DNA of 6,379 nt from Limnohabitans sp. (GCA_024641725.1 JAHECM010000161.1:1-6379); one strand, 5' to 3'. Shown: positions 1 through 5,741, counted from the stretch's first letter. Made by a program: numbers and translations. The notes: generated by a model from the letters alone, not told the origin.

Positions 1-667
1 ACGCGGCAGGCAGCACGCCCCCTCGGGGGTAGCGCTTGAAAGCGTTGCGAAACACATTGACCACTTCGTCGGCGCTGCTCATGCTGACGCCCAGGTCTTT
101 GACCAGGCCGTTGTCCAGCCCATAGATCCAACCGTGCACCGTGACCTTTTGTCCCCGGCTCCACGCGTCTTGCATGACGTTGGACAGCGCGACGTTGCCC
201 ACTTGCTCGATCACGTTCATCTCGCACATGACGGATTCAAGTTCTTCTTGGGGCAGGTGGTTCAGGCGCTGGCGGTGGCGCAGCCGCACATCTTGCACAT
301 GGCGCAGCCAGTTGTCGGCCAAGCCCACACGGGTGCCGCGTGTGGCAGCCAGCACGCCGCCGCAACCGTAGTGCCCCACCACCATGATGTGCTCGACTTT
401 GAGGGCATCGACCGCGTACTGAATGACCGACAGAGCGTTCAAGTCGGAGTGCACCACCACGTTGGCCACGTTGCGGTGCACAAACACCTCGCCCGGGTCC
501 AGCCCGGTGATCTGGTTGGCGGGCACGCGGCTGTCGGAGCAGCCGATCCACAGGTACTTGGGGTTTTGCTGGTTGGCCAGGCGCGAGAAATACGCCGGGT
601 CCTGCTGGACCATGCTCTGCGCCCAGGCGCGGTTGTTGTCAAAAAGGTGCTGTAGTGATTCGCTCAT
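1..667 (-). CDS. can: beta-class carbonic anhydrase (3' end beyond window)
   Basis: Cytoplasmic zinc enzyme interconverting CO2 and bicarbonate. The frame reads from ATG at 667 without a stop to the left edge, giving 222 codons; E. coli Can is 220 residues, so little should be missing. Visible motifs are C43-S-D45-S-R47 and H99-Y-G-C102-G-G, which supply the zinc ligands Cys43, His99 and Cys102 and the Asp45/Arg47 dyad of the beta class. The core after these (VHGWIYGLDNG) also fits the family. It starts 29 bp after the stop of isovaleryl-CoA dehydrogenase on the same strand, so it is probably co-transcribed; no strong Shine-Dalgarno sequence is visible before the ATG. In a leucine-degradation operon it may provide bicarbonate for methylcrotonyl-CoA carboxylase, which is inference. 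The last codons run through a C/G palindrome at 18-29, so the true C-terminus is uncertain. Family assignment is very secure. Confidence 0.95.
   Translation of the reverse strand, partial: MSESLQHLFDNNRAWAQSMVQQDPAYFSRLANQQNPKYLWIGCSDSRVPANQITGLDPGEVFVHRNVANVVVHSDLNALSVIQYAVDALKVEHIMVVGHYGCGGVLAATRGTRVGLADNWLRHVQDVRLRHRQRLNHLPQEELESVMCEMNVIEQVGNVALSNVMQDAWSRGQKVTVHGWIYGLDNGLVKDLGVSMSSADEVVNVFRNAFKRYPRGGVLPAA
18..29. repeat. perfect C/G palindrome inside the carbonic anhydrase 3' end
   Basis: Positions 18-29 read CCCCCTCGGGGG, five C, TC, five G. A second small inverted repeat, CGCTT-GA-AAGCG, follows at 33-44. Both lie in codons for the last visible residues of the carbonic anhydrase (around FKRYPRGG). 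It may be a short repeat element absorbed by the gene's end or simply GC-rich coding sequence. The window edge prevents a decision. Confidence 0.4.
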
Positions 668-696
668 GCGTGAATTGTCGCAGTGCAACAAAGCCC

Positions 697-1878
697 TTAA
701 CAAGTCTCGGCGAACAGCTCGCGGCCGATCAGCATGCGGCGCACCTCTGAGGTGCCTGCGCCGATCTCGTACAGCTTGGCGTCGCGCCACAAACGGCCCA
801 GCGGGTATTCGTTGATGTAGCCGTTGCCACCAAAAATCTGCACGCCCTCGCCCGCCATCCACGTGGCTTTTTCGGCGGTCCACAAGATGACGCTGGCGCA
901 GTCCTTGCGCACTTGGCGAACGTGCTCGGTGCCCAGCAAGTCCAGGTTTTTGGCCACGGTGTAGGCAAAGCTGCGCCCGGCTTGCAGCACGGTGTACATG
1001 TCGGCCACTTTGCCCTGGATCAGCTGGAACTCGCCAATGCTTTGGCCAAACTGCTTGCGGTCGTGGATGTAGGGGATCACGTTGTCCATGACGGCCTGCA
1101 TGATGCCCAGAGGGCCGCCCGTCAGCACGGCGCGCTCGTAGTCCAAGCCACTCATCAGAACCTTGGCGCCTTGGTTCAGGCCGCCCAGAATATTTTCGGC
1201 GGGCACTTCGACGTTGTTGAAGACCAACTCGCCGGTGTGGCTGCCGCGCATGCCCAGTTTGTCGAGCTTTTGCGCGATGCTGAAACCCGGCATGCCTTTC
1301 TCGATCAAAAAGGCCGTCACGCCGCGTGCGCCCAACTCGGGCTCGCTCTTGGCGTACACCACCAGTGTGTCGGCGTCGGGGCCGTTGGTGATCCACATCT
1401 TGGAGCCATTGAGCAGGTAATAGCCGCCTTTGTCTTCGGCCTTGAGCTTCATGCTCAGCACGTCCGAGCCCGCACCGGGCTCGCTCATGGCCAGCGCACC
1501 CACGTGCTCGCCGCTGATGAGTTTGGGCAGGTATTTGGCGCGCTGCTCGGGGGTACCGTTGCGCTTGATTTGGTTGACGCACAGGTTGGAGTGCGCACCG
1601 TAGCTCAGCCCCACCGAGGCGCTGGCGCGGGAGATTTCTTCCATGGCGACCATGTGGGCCAGATAACCCATGTTGGCGCCGCCGTACTCCTCGCCCACGG
1701 TGATGCCCAGCACGCCCAGCTCGCCCATCTTGCGCCACAGGTCCATGGGGAACTGGTCGTCGCGGTCAATCTGTGCGGCGCGTGGTGCGATTTCGGTTTG
1801 CGCAAAGTCGCGCACCGCGTCGCGCAGCGCGTCGATGTCTTCACCAAGTTGAAAATTCAGGCCGGGCAAGTTGTTCAT
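697..1878 (-). CDS. ivd: isovaleryl-CoA dehydrogenase
   Basis: FAD flavoenzyme of the acyl-CoA dehydrogenase family that oxidises isovaleryl-CoA to 3-methylcrotonyl-CoA in leucine catabolism, passing electrons to electron-transfer flavoprotein (also called liuA). The 393-residue length is normal. Layout is N-terminal helical domain (about 10-125), beta domain with GALAMSEPGAGSD (127-139), and C-terminal helical domain with FGGNGYINEYPLGR (349-362) and YEIGAGTSEVRR (370-381). Glu248 in LDYER matches the catalytic Glu254 position of human isovaleryl-CoA dehydrogenase, and LSYGAHSNLCVNQ (91-103) is close to the isovaleryl-specific sequence, separating it from butyryl- or glutaryl-CoA dehydrogenases. 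ATG at 1878 is chosen over an in-frame TTG at 1896 because AAAGAGA lies just upstream of the ATG. It follows the thioesterase gene by 24 bp and precedes can by 29 bp. Confidence 0.95.
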   Translation of the reverse strand: MNNLPGLNFQLGEDIDALRDAVRDFAQTEIAPRAAQIDRDDQFPMDLWRKMGELGVLGITVGEEYGGANMGYLAHMVAMEEISRASASVGLSYGAHSNLCVNQIKRNGTPEQRAKYLPKLISGEHVGALAMSEPGAGSDVLSMKLKAEDKGGYYLLNGSKMWITNGPDADTLVVYAKSEPELGARGVTAFLIEKGMPGFSIAQKLDKLGMRGSHTGELVFNNVEVPAENILGGLNQGAKVLMSGLDYERAVLTGGPLGIMQAVMDNVIPYIHDRKQFGQSIGEFQLIQGKVADMYTVLQAGRSFAYTVAKNLDLLGTEHVRQVRKDCASVILWTAEKATWMAGEGVQIFGGNGYINEYPLGRLWRDAKLYEIGAGTSEVRRMLIGRELFAETC

Positions 1879-1902
1879 GGTTTCTCTTTTCAGCAAGGTT
1901 GT

Positions 1903-2337
1903 TCAATAAGTTTTGGGCACTGGCACCAGGGTCTGCTGCATCACGGCGCAAGGGGTTTGCTTGCCGTGCTCGTCGATGTGCACCACCTCGGCGGTGGTCA
2001 CGATGATGCGTTTACCGCCCTTGGTCACCCGTCCGATGGCGCGCACCTCGCCGCCTTGCAGGCTGGCCAAGAAATTGATTTTGTATTCGACGGTGACGAT
2101 CTCTGCGTCTTCGGGCAAAACCGTCAGCCCTGCGTAGCCGCCAGCGATGTCGGCCAAAGCGCCCATGGCCCCGCCATGAAAACCGCCCTGCTGCTGCGTG
2201 ACCTTGTCGCTGTAGGGCATGACCAGCTCGACCAAGCCGCGTTCGGCGCGCAGCAGACGCACGCCCAGCGGCTGCATCATGCCTTGGCGCGCCAGGCTGG
2301 CGGCAACCCTTTCAAATTCGGGTGTGGTGGTGTTCAT
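1903..2337 (-). CDS. PaaI-type hotdog-fold acyl-CoA thioesterase
   Basis: Single hotdog-domain protein of 144 residues, the usual size for PaaI/YdiI-like thioesterases that hydrolyse acyl-CoA to free acid and CoA as a tetramer or dimer. The hallmark QQGGFHGGAMGALADIAGG (49-67) contains the HGG motif (54-56) and Asp63, the likely catalytic acid. The strand YKINFLASLQGG (85-96) and the C-terminal VMQQTLVPV complete the fold. It is the first gene of the probable thioesterase-ivd-can operon, with a MerR-type operator at 2378-2399 directly upstream, so it is expected to respond to leucine-derived acyl-CoA. A role in releasing CoA from stalled branched-chain intermediates is inference; the exact substrate cannot be read from sequence. 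No Shine-Dalgarno is apparent before ATG 2337. A start at Met20 or Met21 is possible but would remove a family-like N-terminal helix. Confidence 0.88.
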   Translation of the reverse strand: MNTTTPEFERVAASLARQGMMQPLGVRLLRAERGLVELVMPYSDKVTQQQGGFHGGAMGALADIAGGYAGLTVLPEDAEIVTVEYKINFLASLQGGEVRAIGRVTKGGKRIIVTTAEVVHIDEHGKQTPCAVMQQTLVPVPKTY

Positions 2338-2370
2338 GTCGGGTGGAGGGGTGGTTCAAAATACGCCACG

Positions 2371-2399
2371 ACTTTAATTGACGTTAACGTAAACGTCAA
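2371..2399 (-). promoter_or_regulatory. candidate promoter of the thioesterase-ivd-can operon
   Basis: On the minus strand TTGACG (2399-2394) resembles a sigma-70 -35 box. After a 17-bp spacer, TAAAGT (2376-2371) matches four of six -10 positions. The -35 and nearly all of the spacer lie within the palindromic operator, so regulator binding would cover the polymerase site. The leader to ATG 2337 would be roughly 25-30 nt. The assignment is by eye only. Confidence 0.45.
2378..2399. promoter_or_regulatory. 22-bp palindromic operator, copy 1 (probable LiuR site)
   Basis: The site starts TTGACGTT and ends AACGTCAA, and is palindromic at 20 of 22 positions (mismatches at positions 9 and 14). It contains three ACGT cores six bases apart. 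It abuts the stop codon of the MerR-type gene and sits about 40 bp before the thioesterase start. It matches copy 2 at 21 of 22 positions. The position and duplication around a MerR-family gene make it the likely binding site of that protein. Confidence 0.8.
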
Positions 2400-2804
2400 T
2401 CAGGGATTGACCGCCACTTTGCTCGCCTTGACCAGCAAAGCGCGGGTTTCTTTTTCGTGGGTCTTGACTTCGTCCATGGTGGCCTGCAGGTCGGCCAACT
2501 GGGCTTCGAGCTGCTGGCGGTGCTCGGCCAGCACGACCAAGAACTTCTTGAGCTGCGGCACCGTGTCGCGCGGGCTGTCGTACATGTCGATCAGGTCTTT
2601 GGCCTCGGTCAGCGACAGCCCCAATCGCTTGGCCCGCAACGTCAGCTTGAGCCGCGTGCGGTCGCGTGCCGAATACACACGGTTGCGACCGCCAGGCCCT
2701 GAGCGCTCGGGTTCGAGCAGGCCCATGTCTTCGTAAAAACGGATGGCGCGGGTGGTCAGGTCAAATTCCTGGGCCAGATCGCTGATCTTGTAAGTGTTCG
2801 CCAT
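2400..2804 (-). CDS. liuR: MerR-family regulator, LiuR-like
   Basis: DNA-binding regulator of 134 residues, predicted to control branched-chain amino-acid catabolism. The N-terminal MerR winged helix-turn-helix begins YKISDLAQEFDLTTRAIRFYEDMGLL (5-30, helix-turn-helix about 5-24). The wing is GPGGRNRVYS (36-45) and the second helical pair is about 50-77. A dimerising coiled coil follows (about 82-125, rich in Q/L/E). There is no cysteine in the protein, which argues against metal- or thiol-sensing MerR types and fits the LiuR group. ATG 2804 is chosen because GGTGAGGA lies 8 nt upstream and the MerR domain begins immediately; an upstream extension to 2939 would translate the operator. The gene is flanked by two near-identical operators, predicting autoregulation plus control of the catabolic operon and the divergent MBL gene. 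The LiuR name rests on context and family resemblance. Confidence 0.85.
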   Translation of the reverse strand: MANTYKISDLAQEFDLTTRAIRFYEDMGLLEPERSGPGGRNRVYSARDRTRLKLTLRAKRLGLSLTEAKDLIDMYDSPRDTVPQLKKFLVVLAEHRQQLEAQLADLQATMDEVKTHEKETRALLVKASKVAVNP

Positions 2805-2812
2805 GGCGTGGG

Positions 2813-2820
2813 TCCTCACC
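2813..2820 (-). promoter_or_regulatory. Shine-Dalgarno of the MerR-type gene
   Basis: The minus strand reads GGTGAGGA ending 8 nt before ATG 2804. This is the clearest ribosome binding site in the window and decides the start of the regulator, excluding the longer frame from 2939. Confidence 0.75.
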
Positions 2821-2824
2821 TTGC

Positions 2825-2849
2825 TCGCGCAACGGGGACAGTCGCGCAA
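2825..2849. repeat. pair of 8-bp direct repeats in the regulator leader
   Basis: TCGCGCAA occurs at 2825-2832 and again at 2842-2849, a period of 17 bp with CGGGGACAG between. It lies between the start of the MerR-type gene and its operator, in the presumed 5' leader. No function can be assigned, and it may be chance in GC-rich DNA. Confidence 0.4.
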
Positions 2850-2861
2850 GCGGCAGCCCCC

Positions 2862-2867
2862 TAGAAT
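2862..2867 (+). promoter_or_regulatory. candidate -10 element for the MBL gene
   Basis: TAGAAT matches the sigma-70 -10 consensus at five of six positions on the plus strand. Transcription would start near 2873-2875, placing operator copy 2 (2878-2899) just downstream of the start point and leaving a leader of about 50 nt to ATG 2924. No good -35 box is seen 16-18 bp upstream. If real, the regulator would repress by blocking early elongation or initiation. Confidence 0.35.
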
Positions 2868-2877
2868 GCAAATCATG

Positions 2878-2899
2878 TTGACGTTAACGTCAACGTCAA
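2878..2899. promoter_or_regulatory. 22-bp palindromic operator, copy 2 (probable LiuR site)
   Basis: It differs from copy 1 by one base (C instead of A at position 14). Its first 16 bases, TTGACGTTAACGTCAA, form a perfect palindrome, and a further AACGTCAA half-site overlaps on the right, so three ACGT cores lie six bases apart. It occupies the divergent intergenic region between the MerR-type gene (start 2804) and the MBL gene (start 2924), and so can serve both. TTGACG at 2899-2894 or 2893-2888 on the minus strand may act as the -35 of the regulator's own promoter, but no convincing -10 is visible. Confidence 0.8.
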
Positions 2900-2923
2900 C
2901 TGAGCGAATCCTAACCCAAACCC

Positions 2924-4024
2924 ATGACCGCACCTTCAAGCCCCTCCTCCTTGCACTACCCCTGGGGCAGCACGCTGCCCGGCCTGGGCCAGACCCAAGA
3001 AGTGGCCGACGGCGTTTACTGGCTGCGCATGGGGCTGCCCTTTGCGCTGGACCACATCAACCTGTGGCTGCTGCGTGACCAAATGCCCGACCCGCGTGAC
3101 CCGACGCAAATGCGCCAGGGCTGGACGGTGGTTGACTGCGGCATTGACAGCCCCGCCACCCGTGAGGCTTGGTCGCAGGTGTTTGAGCAGGCGCTGCAGG
3201 GCCTGCCGATTTTGCGGGTCTTGGTGACCCACATGCACCCCGACCACATGGGACTGGCCCATTGGCTGTGCGCGCAGTGGCAAGCGCCGCTGTGGATCAA
3301 CACCACCGAATACCAGTCGGCCTTGCTCGCTTGCAGCGGGGCATCGAATTTTGGGGGTGACAAAACCCAAGCCTTTTTTGCTGCGCACGGCTGGACCAGC
3401 GAGCAGGACATGGCCCAAGTGCGCGACCGTGTGGGTTACTACACCGGCATGGTGCCCAGCGTGCCCGAAGCATTTCACCGCCTCATGGAAGGGCAAACCG
3501 TGCGCATTGGCCAGCGCCAGTGGCGCTGCATCAGCGGCTATGGCCATTCGCCTGAGCACATTGCACTGCACGCCCAAGAAGACGGCTTGTTGATCAGCGG
3601 CGACATGCTGCTGCCGTCGATTTCCACCAATGTGAGCGTGTACTCTCAAGAACCCGACAGCAATGCCTTGCAATGGTTTTTGGACTCGCTGGCCCGCATG
3701 AAGCACATTTCTGACGACTGCCTGGTGCTGCCCTCGCACGGGCGGCCCTTCAAAGGCGCGCAGGCGCGCATTGCCGAATACGAAGAACACCACCGAGAAC
3801 GGTTGGCCGACCTGCTGCAAGCGTGCACAGACCGATCGCGCTGCGCGCACGAATTGCTGCCCGTGCTGTTCAAGCGTGAGCTGAACCTGCACCAGACCAC
3901 CTTTGCCATGGGCGAAGCGATTGCGCACCTCAACGCCCTGTGGCATGCAGGCCTCGTGCACCGCCAACTGGACGCTGACGGCATCTACCGCTTTCAGTCT
4001 TCTGGCACGCCCATGGCCGCCTGA
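2924..4024 (+). CDS. metallo-beta-lactamase-fold hydrolase
   Basis: Cytoplasmic MBL-fold hydrolase of 366 residues with no signal peptide. Metal ligands are complete for a dinuclear site: H103-M-H105-P-D107-H108, H208 in GYGHSPEH, D227 in SGDMLLP, and H272 in LPSHGRPF. The C-terminal part (about 285-350) looks like the small helical/winged domain that follows the fold in glyoxalase II- and LACTB2-like hydrolases. The substrate cannot be told from sequence; thioester or other ester hydrolysis is plausible for this branch. It is the only plus-strand gene, divergent from the MerR-type regulator across a 119-bp region that carries operator copy 2, suggesting it belongs to the same leucine/acyl-CoA regulon (inference). 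No Shine-Dalgarno precedes ATG 2924, so the start is moderately certain. Its last 31 bp overlap the convergent metalloprotease gene. Confidence 0.9.
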   Translation: MTAPSSPSSLHYPWGSTLPGLGQTQEVADGVYWLRMGLPFALDHINLWLLRDQMPDPRDPTQMRQGWTVVDCGIDSPATREAWSQVFEQALQGLPILRVLVTHMHPDHMGLAHWLCAQWQAPLWINTTEYQSALLACSGASNFGGDKTQAFFAAHGWTSEQDMAQVRDRVGYYTGMVPSVPEAFHRLMEGQTVRIGQRQWRCISGYGHSPEHIALHAQEDGLLISGDMLLPSISTNVSVYSQEPDSNALQWFLDSLARMKHISDDCLVLPSHGRPFKGAQARIAEYEEHHRERLADLLQACTDRSRCAHELLPVLFKRELNLHQTTFAMGEAIAHLNALWHAGLVHRQLDADGIYRFQSSGTPMAA

Positions 4025-4962
4025 CGCAGCTGTTGGCGGCGCGTCCGGTAGTCGGGCATGACGCCGCCGACCGTGTCCCAAAAGCGCGGGCCGTGGTTCA
4101 TCTCGCGCAGGTGCGCCAACTCGTGCACCACCACGTAGTCGATCTGTGCCAGCGGCAAGTGGATCAAGCGCCAGTTCAGGCGGATGTGCCCATCGCTGCG
4201 CGCACTGCCCCAGCGGGTGCGGGCACTCGACAGCGAGAGCTTTTGCCACTGCACCCCCAACTGGGGCGCAAAGTGCGACAGGCGCTGCTCAAACAGCGGC
4301 TTGGCTTTTTTCTTGAACCACACCTCGGCCGCCTCGCGCACCTGCTGGGCGCTGGCACCGGGCGGTAAATTCAGCCGCAGCTCTTGCACCGTGTCGGCAA
4401 GGGGCGGCGATGCCGCTCCCCGCGCCACCACGCACAAGCGCACGGTGCCGCCCAAATAGGGAATGTCCGCACCGTGCGTCCAGTCGATCGCCTGCTGCAC
4501 ATGTGCGGACTGGCGCTCGCGGGACTGCTGCAGTTTGGCCACGATCCAGCTGGATTTTTCTTGCACCGCTGCATCCACCTCGCGCAGCGTCACCCACGAC
4601 GGCGCACGCACCACCAGTCCTTCAGCGCCGATCAAAAAACCAATGCTGCGGCGGCGCGAACGCTCAAAAAGGTATGCCACTGCAAATCCCTGCAACACCG
4701 CATGCCGATTGGCGGTGGGGTGGGCGTAGCCCGGCTGCGCCACAGGGACAGCCTCGGGCCGCAGGGCATCCGGGGCTGAAGCCCCCTTTGGGGCTGGTGG
4801 GGCGGCGGGGGCTGGGGAGACTGCCGCCGTCACCTTGGGTGAGGCCGATCCGTCAGGCGCAGGGATGTCAGGCGCAGGAGTGTCCAGCCCAGGAGTGTCC
4901 GGCGCTGGGATCGGGTCCCCGCCGGTCAAAAAGTCCAGCACGAACTGCAAGGGCGTTCGCAT
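3994..4962 (-). CDS. YgjP-type (DUF45) M48-like zinc metalloprotease
   Basis: Predicted zinc metallopeptidase of 322 residues. The C-terminal catalytic domain (about 85-315) holds H280-E-L-A-H284 followed by H290 (HELAHLREMNH), the HExxH-plus-His ligand set of YgjP/DUF45 proteins, preceded by the family motif ARTRWGSARSDGHIRLNWRL (247-266, with R250/W251/G252). E. coli YgjP is much shorter, roughly 170 residues. The excess here is an N-terminal leader MRTPLQFVLDFL and a proline/alanine-rich linker (about 16-80), which includes four pentapeptide repeats. No signal peptide or clear membrane helix is seen. The physiological substrate is unknown for the family. It follows the acyltransferase gene by 17 bp on the same strand and is probably the last gene of that operon. 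No strong Shine-Dalgarno is seen, but the next in-frame ATG is far inside the gene. The 3' end overlaps the MBL gene tail to tail. Confidence 0.88.
   Translation of the reverse strand: MRTPLQFVLDFLTGGDPIPAPDTPGLDTPAPDIPAPDGSASPKVTAAVSPAPAAPPAPKGASAPDALRPEAVPVAQPGYAHPTANRHAVLQGFAVAYLFERSRRRSIGFLIGAEGLVVRAPSWVTLREVDAAVQEKSSWIVAKLQQSRERQSAHVQQAIDWTHGADIPYLGGTVRLCVVARGAASPPLADTVQELRLNLPPGASAQQVREAAEVWFKKKAKPLFEQRLSHFAPQLGVQWQKLSLSSARTRWGSARSDGHIRLNWRLIHLPLAQIDYVVVHELAHLREMNHGPRFWDTVGGVMPDYRTRRQQLRQAAMGVPED
4772..4794. repeat. alternating GGGGC/GCCCC inverted repeats in linker coding region
   Basis: GGGGC (4772-4776), GCCCC (4781-4785) and GGGGC (4790-4794) are separated by four bases each, so the middle unit could pair with either neighbour. 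They encode part of the Pro/Ala-rich linker of the YgjP-type protein. This is probably low-complexity coding sequence; no function is assigned. Confidence 0.4.
4853..4912 (-). repeat. four 15-bp tandem repeats encoding [I/T]P[A/G][P/L]D
   Basis: Four consecutive 15-bp units (4853-4867, 4868-4882, 4883-4897, 4898-4912) resemble TCAGGCGCAGGAGTG on the plus strand, with a few substitutions each. On the coding strand they give IPAPD, TPGLD, TPAPD and IPAPD, residues 18-37 of the YgjP-type protein. Because the unit is a multiple of three, copy number changes would preserve the frame, so length variation between strains is expected. Confidence 0.85.
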
Positions 4963-4979
4963 GCGAGGTGCCGTATGCG

Positions 4980-5741
4980 TCAGCTGGGGAGGGTGGCAGC
5001 CGCGGGCGCGCCGTAGGCCTCGGGATCGAGTCGGTGCATTTCGGCTTCAATCCAGGCTTCGACTTCGGCCATCAGCTCGTCGGCTTTGCGCCCGTCACTC
5101 GGAATCGGCTTGCCGATCGAAATGTCCACCACGCCCGGGCGCTTGACGAAGGCCTTGCGTGGCCAGCAGCGGGCCGAGGTCACGGCGATCGGGATCACCG
5201 GCACCCCAGCGGCCACGGCCAAGCGGGTGCCGCCGGTTTTGTAGTCGCCTTTTTGGCCACGCTCAGTGCGCGTGCCCTCCGGAAACATGATGACCCACAC
5301 GCCCTCTTGCATGAGTCGACGGCCTTGCTGCACCACCTTGGCAAAGGCGCGGGATTTTTGGCTGCGGTCAATGTGGATCATGTCCATGCGGGCCATGGCC
5401 CAGCCAAAGAACGGCACGTAGAGCAGCTCTTTTTTGAACACATAGGCCAGAGGGTGGGGCATGATGGTGGGCATGACAAAGGTCTCCCAGGCCGACTGGT
5501 GCTTGACCAGCAACACCGCGGGGTCTTTGCTGCCCTGGGGCAGGTTTTCCATGCCTTGAATGCGGTTTTGAATGCCCAAAATGAACGTGCCGCTGTTCAC
5601 GGCCAGACGCAGCCATGCCGCGCAAATCCAGTACAGACGGGTGCTGCTGATGACGTAGGACACCACCACGACAAACAGCGCCCATGGCACCACGGTGATA
5701 AGCATCCACAACAGATGGAGAGCGGAGCGGATGAAGTTCAT
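4980..5741 (-). CDS. plsC: 1-acyl-sn-glycerol-3-phosphate acyltransferase (PlsC-like)
   Basis: Membrane-associated acyltransferase of 253 residues that forms phosphatidic acid from lysophosphatidic acid in phospholipid synthesis. An N-terminal hydrophobic segment (about 8-33) should anchor it in the inner membrane. Motif I is H81QSAWE, an H-x4-E variant of the usual H-x4-D. Motif II lies in KKELLYVPFFGW (103-114), motif III is FPEGTR (153-158) and motif IV is VPVIPIAV (180-187). ATG 5741 is preferred over an in-frame GTG at 5750 because the family begins near MNFIRS; neither has a strong Shine-Dalgarno. It follows gmhB by 24 bp and precedes the metalloprotease gene by 17 bp. Related proteins include acyltransferases for lyso-ornithine or other lipids, so substrate specificity is not certain, but the superfamily call is. 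Confidence 0.9.
   Translation of the reverse strand: MNFIRSALHLLWMLITVVPWALFVVVVSYVISSTRLYWICAAWLRLAVNSGTFILGIQNRIQGMENLPQGSKDPAVLLVKHQSAWETFVMPTIMPHPLAYVFKKELLYVPFFGWAMARMDMIHIDRSQKSRAFAKVVQQGRRLMQEGVWVIMFPEGTRTERGQKGDYKTGGTRLAVAAGVPVIPIAVTSARCWPRKAFVKRPGVVDISIGKPIPSDGRKADELMAEVEAWIEAEMHRLDPEAYGAPAAATLPS

Noticed and set aside
134..655. 173-codon open frame on the plus strand
   Set aside because: It is antisense to the carbonic anhydrase, whose minus-strand frame carries the full zinc-ligand set.
913..2736. 607-codon open frame on the plus strand opposite ivd, the thioesterase and the MerR-type gene
   Set aside because: It is antisense to three clearly recognised genes, its translation is low-complexity and His/Val/Ala-rich with no domain, and it crosses the operator. 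It is a by-product of high GC coding sequence.
2805..2939. N-terminal extension of the MerR-type protein by 45 residues
   Set aside because: It would translate the operator into VDVDVNVN and start inside the MBL gene. The good Shine-Dalgarno and the domain boundary support ATG 2804.
4016..4040. GCCGCC/GGCGGC inverted repeat near the convergent gene ends, as a possible terminator
   Set aside because: The stem is six pairs with a 13-base loop, lies in coding sequence and has no U-tract on either strand.
2936..4249. 437-codon open frame on the minus strand opposite the MBL gene
   Set aside because: The MBL gene on the other strand has complete catalytic motifs. The antisense product resembles no family and runs into the metalloprotease gene.
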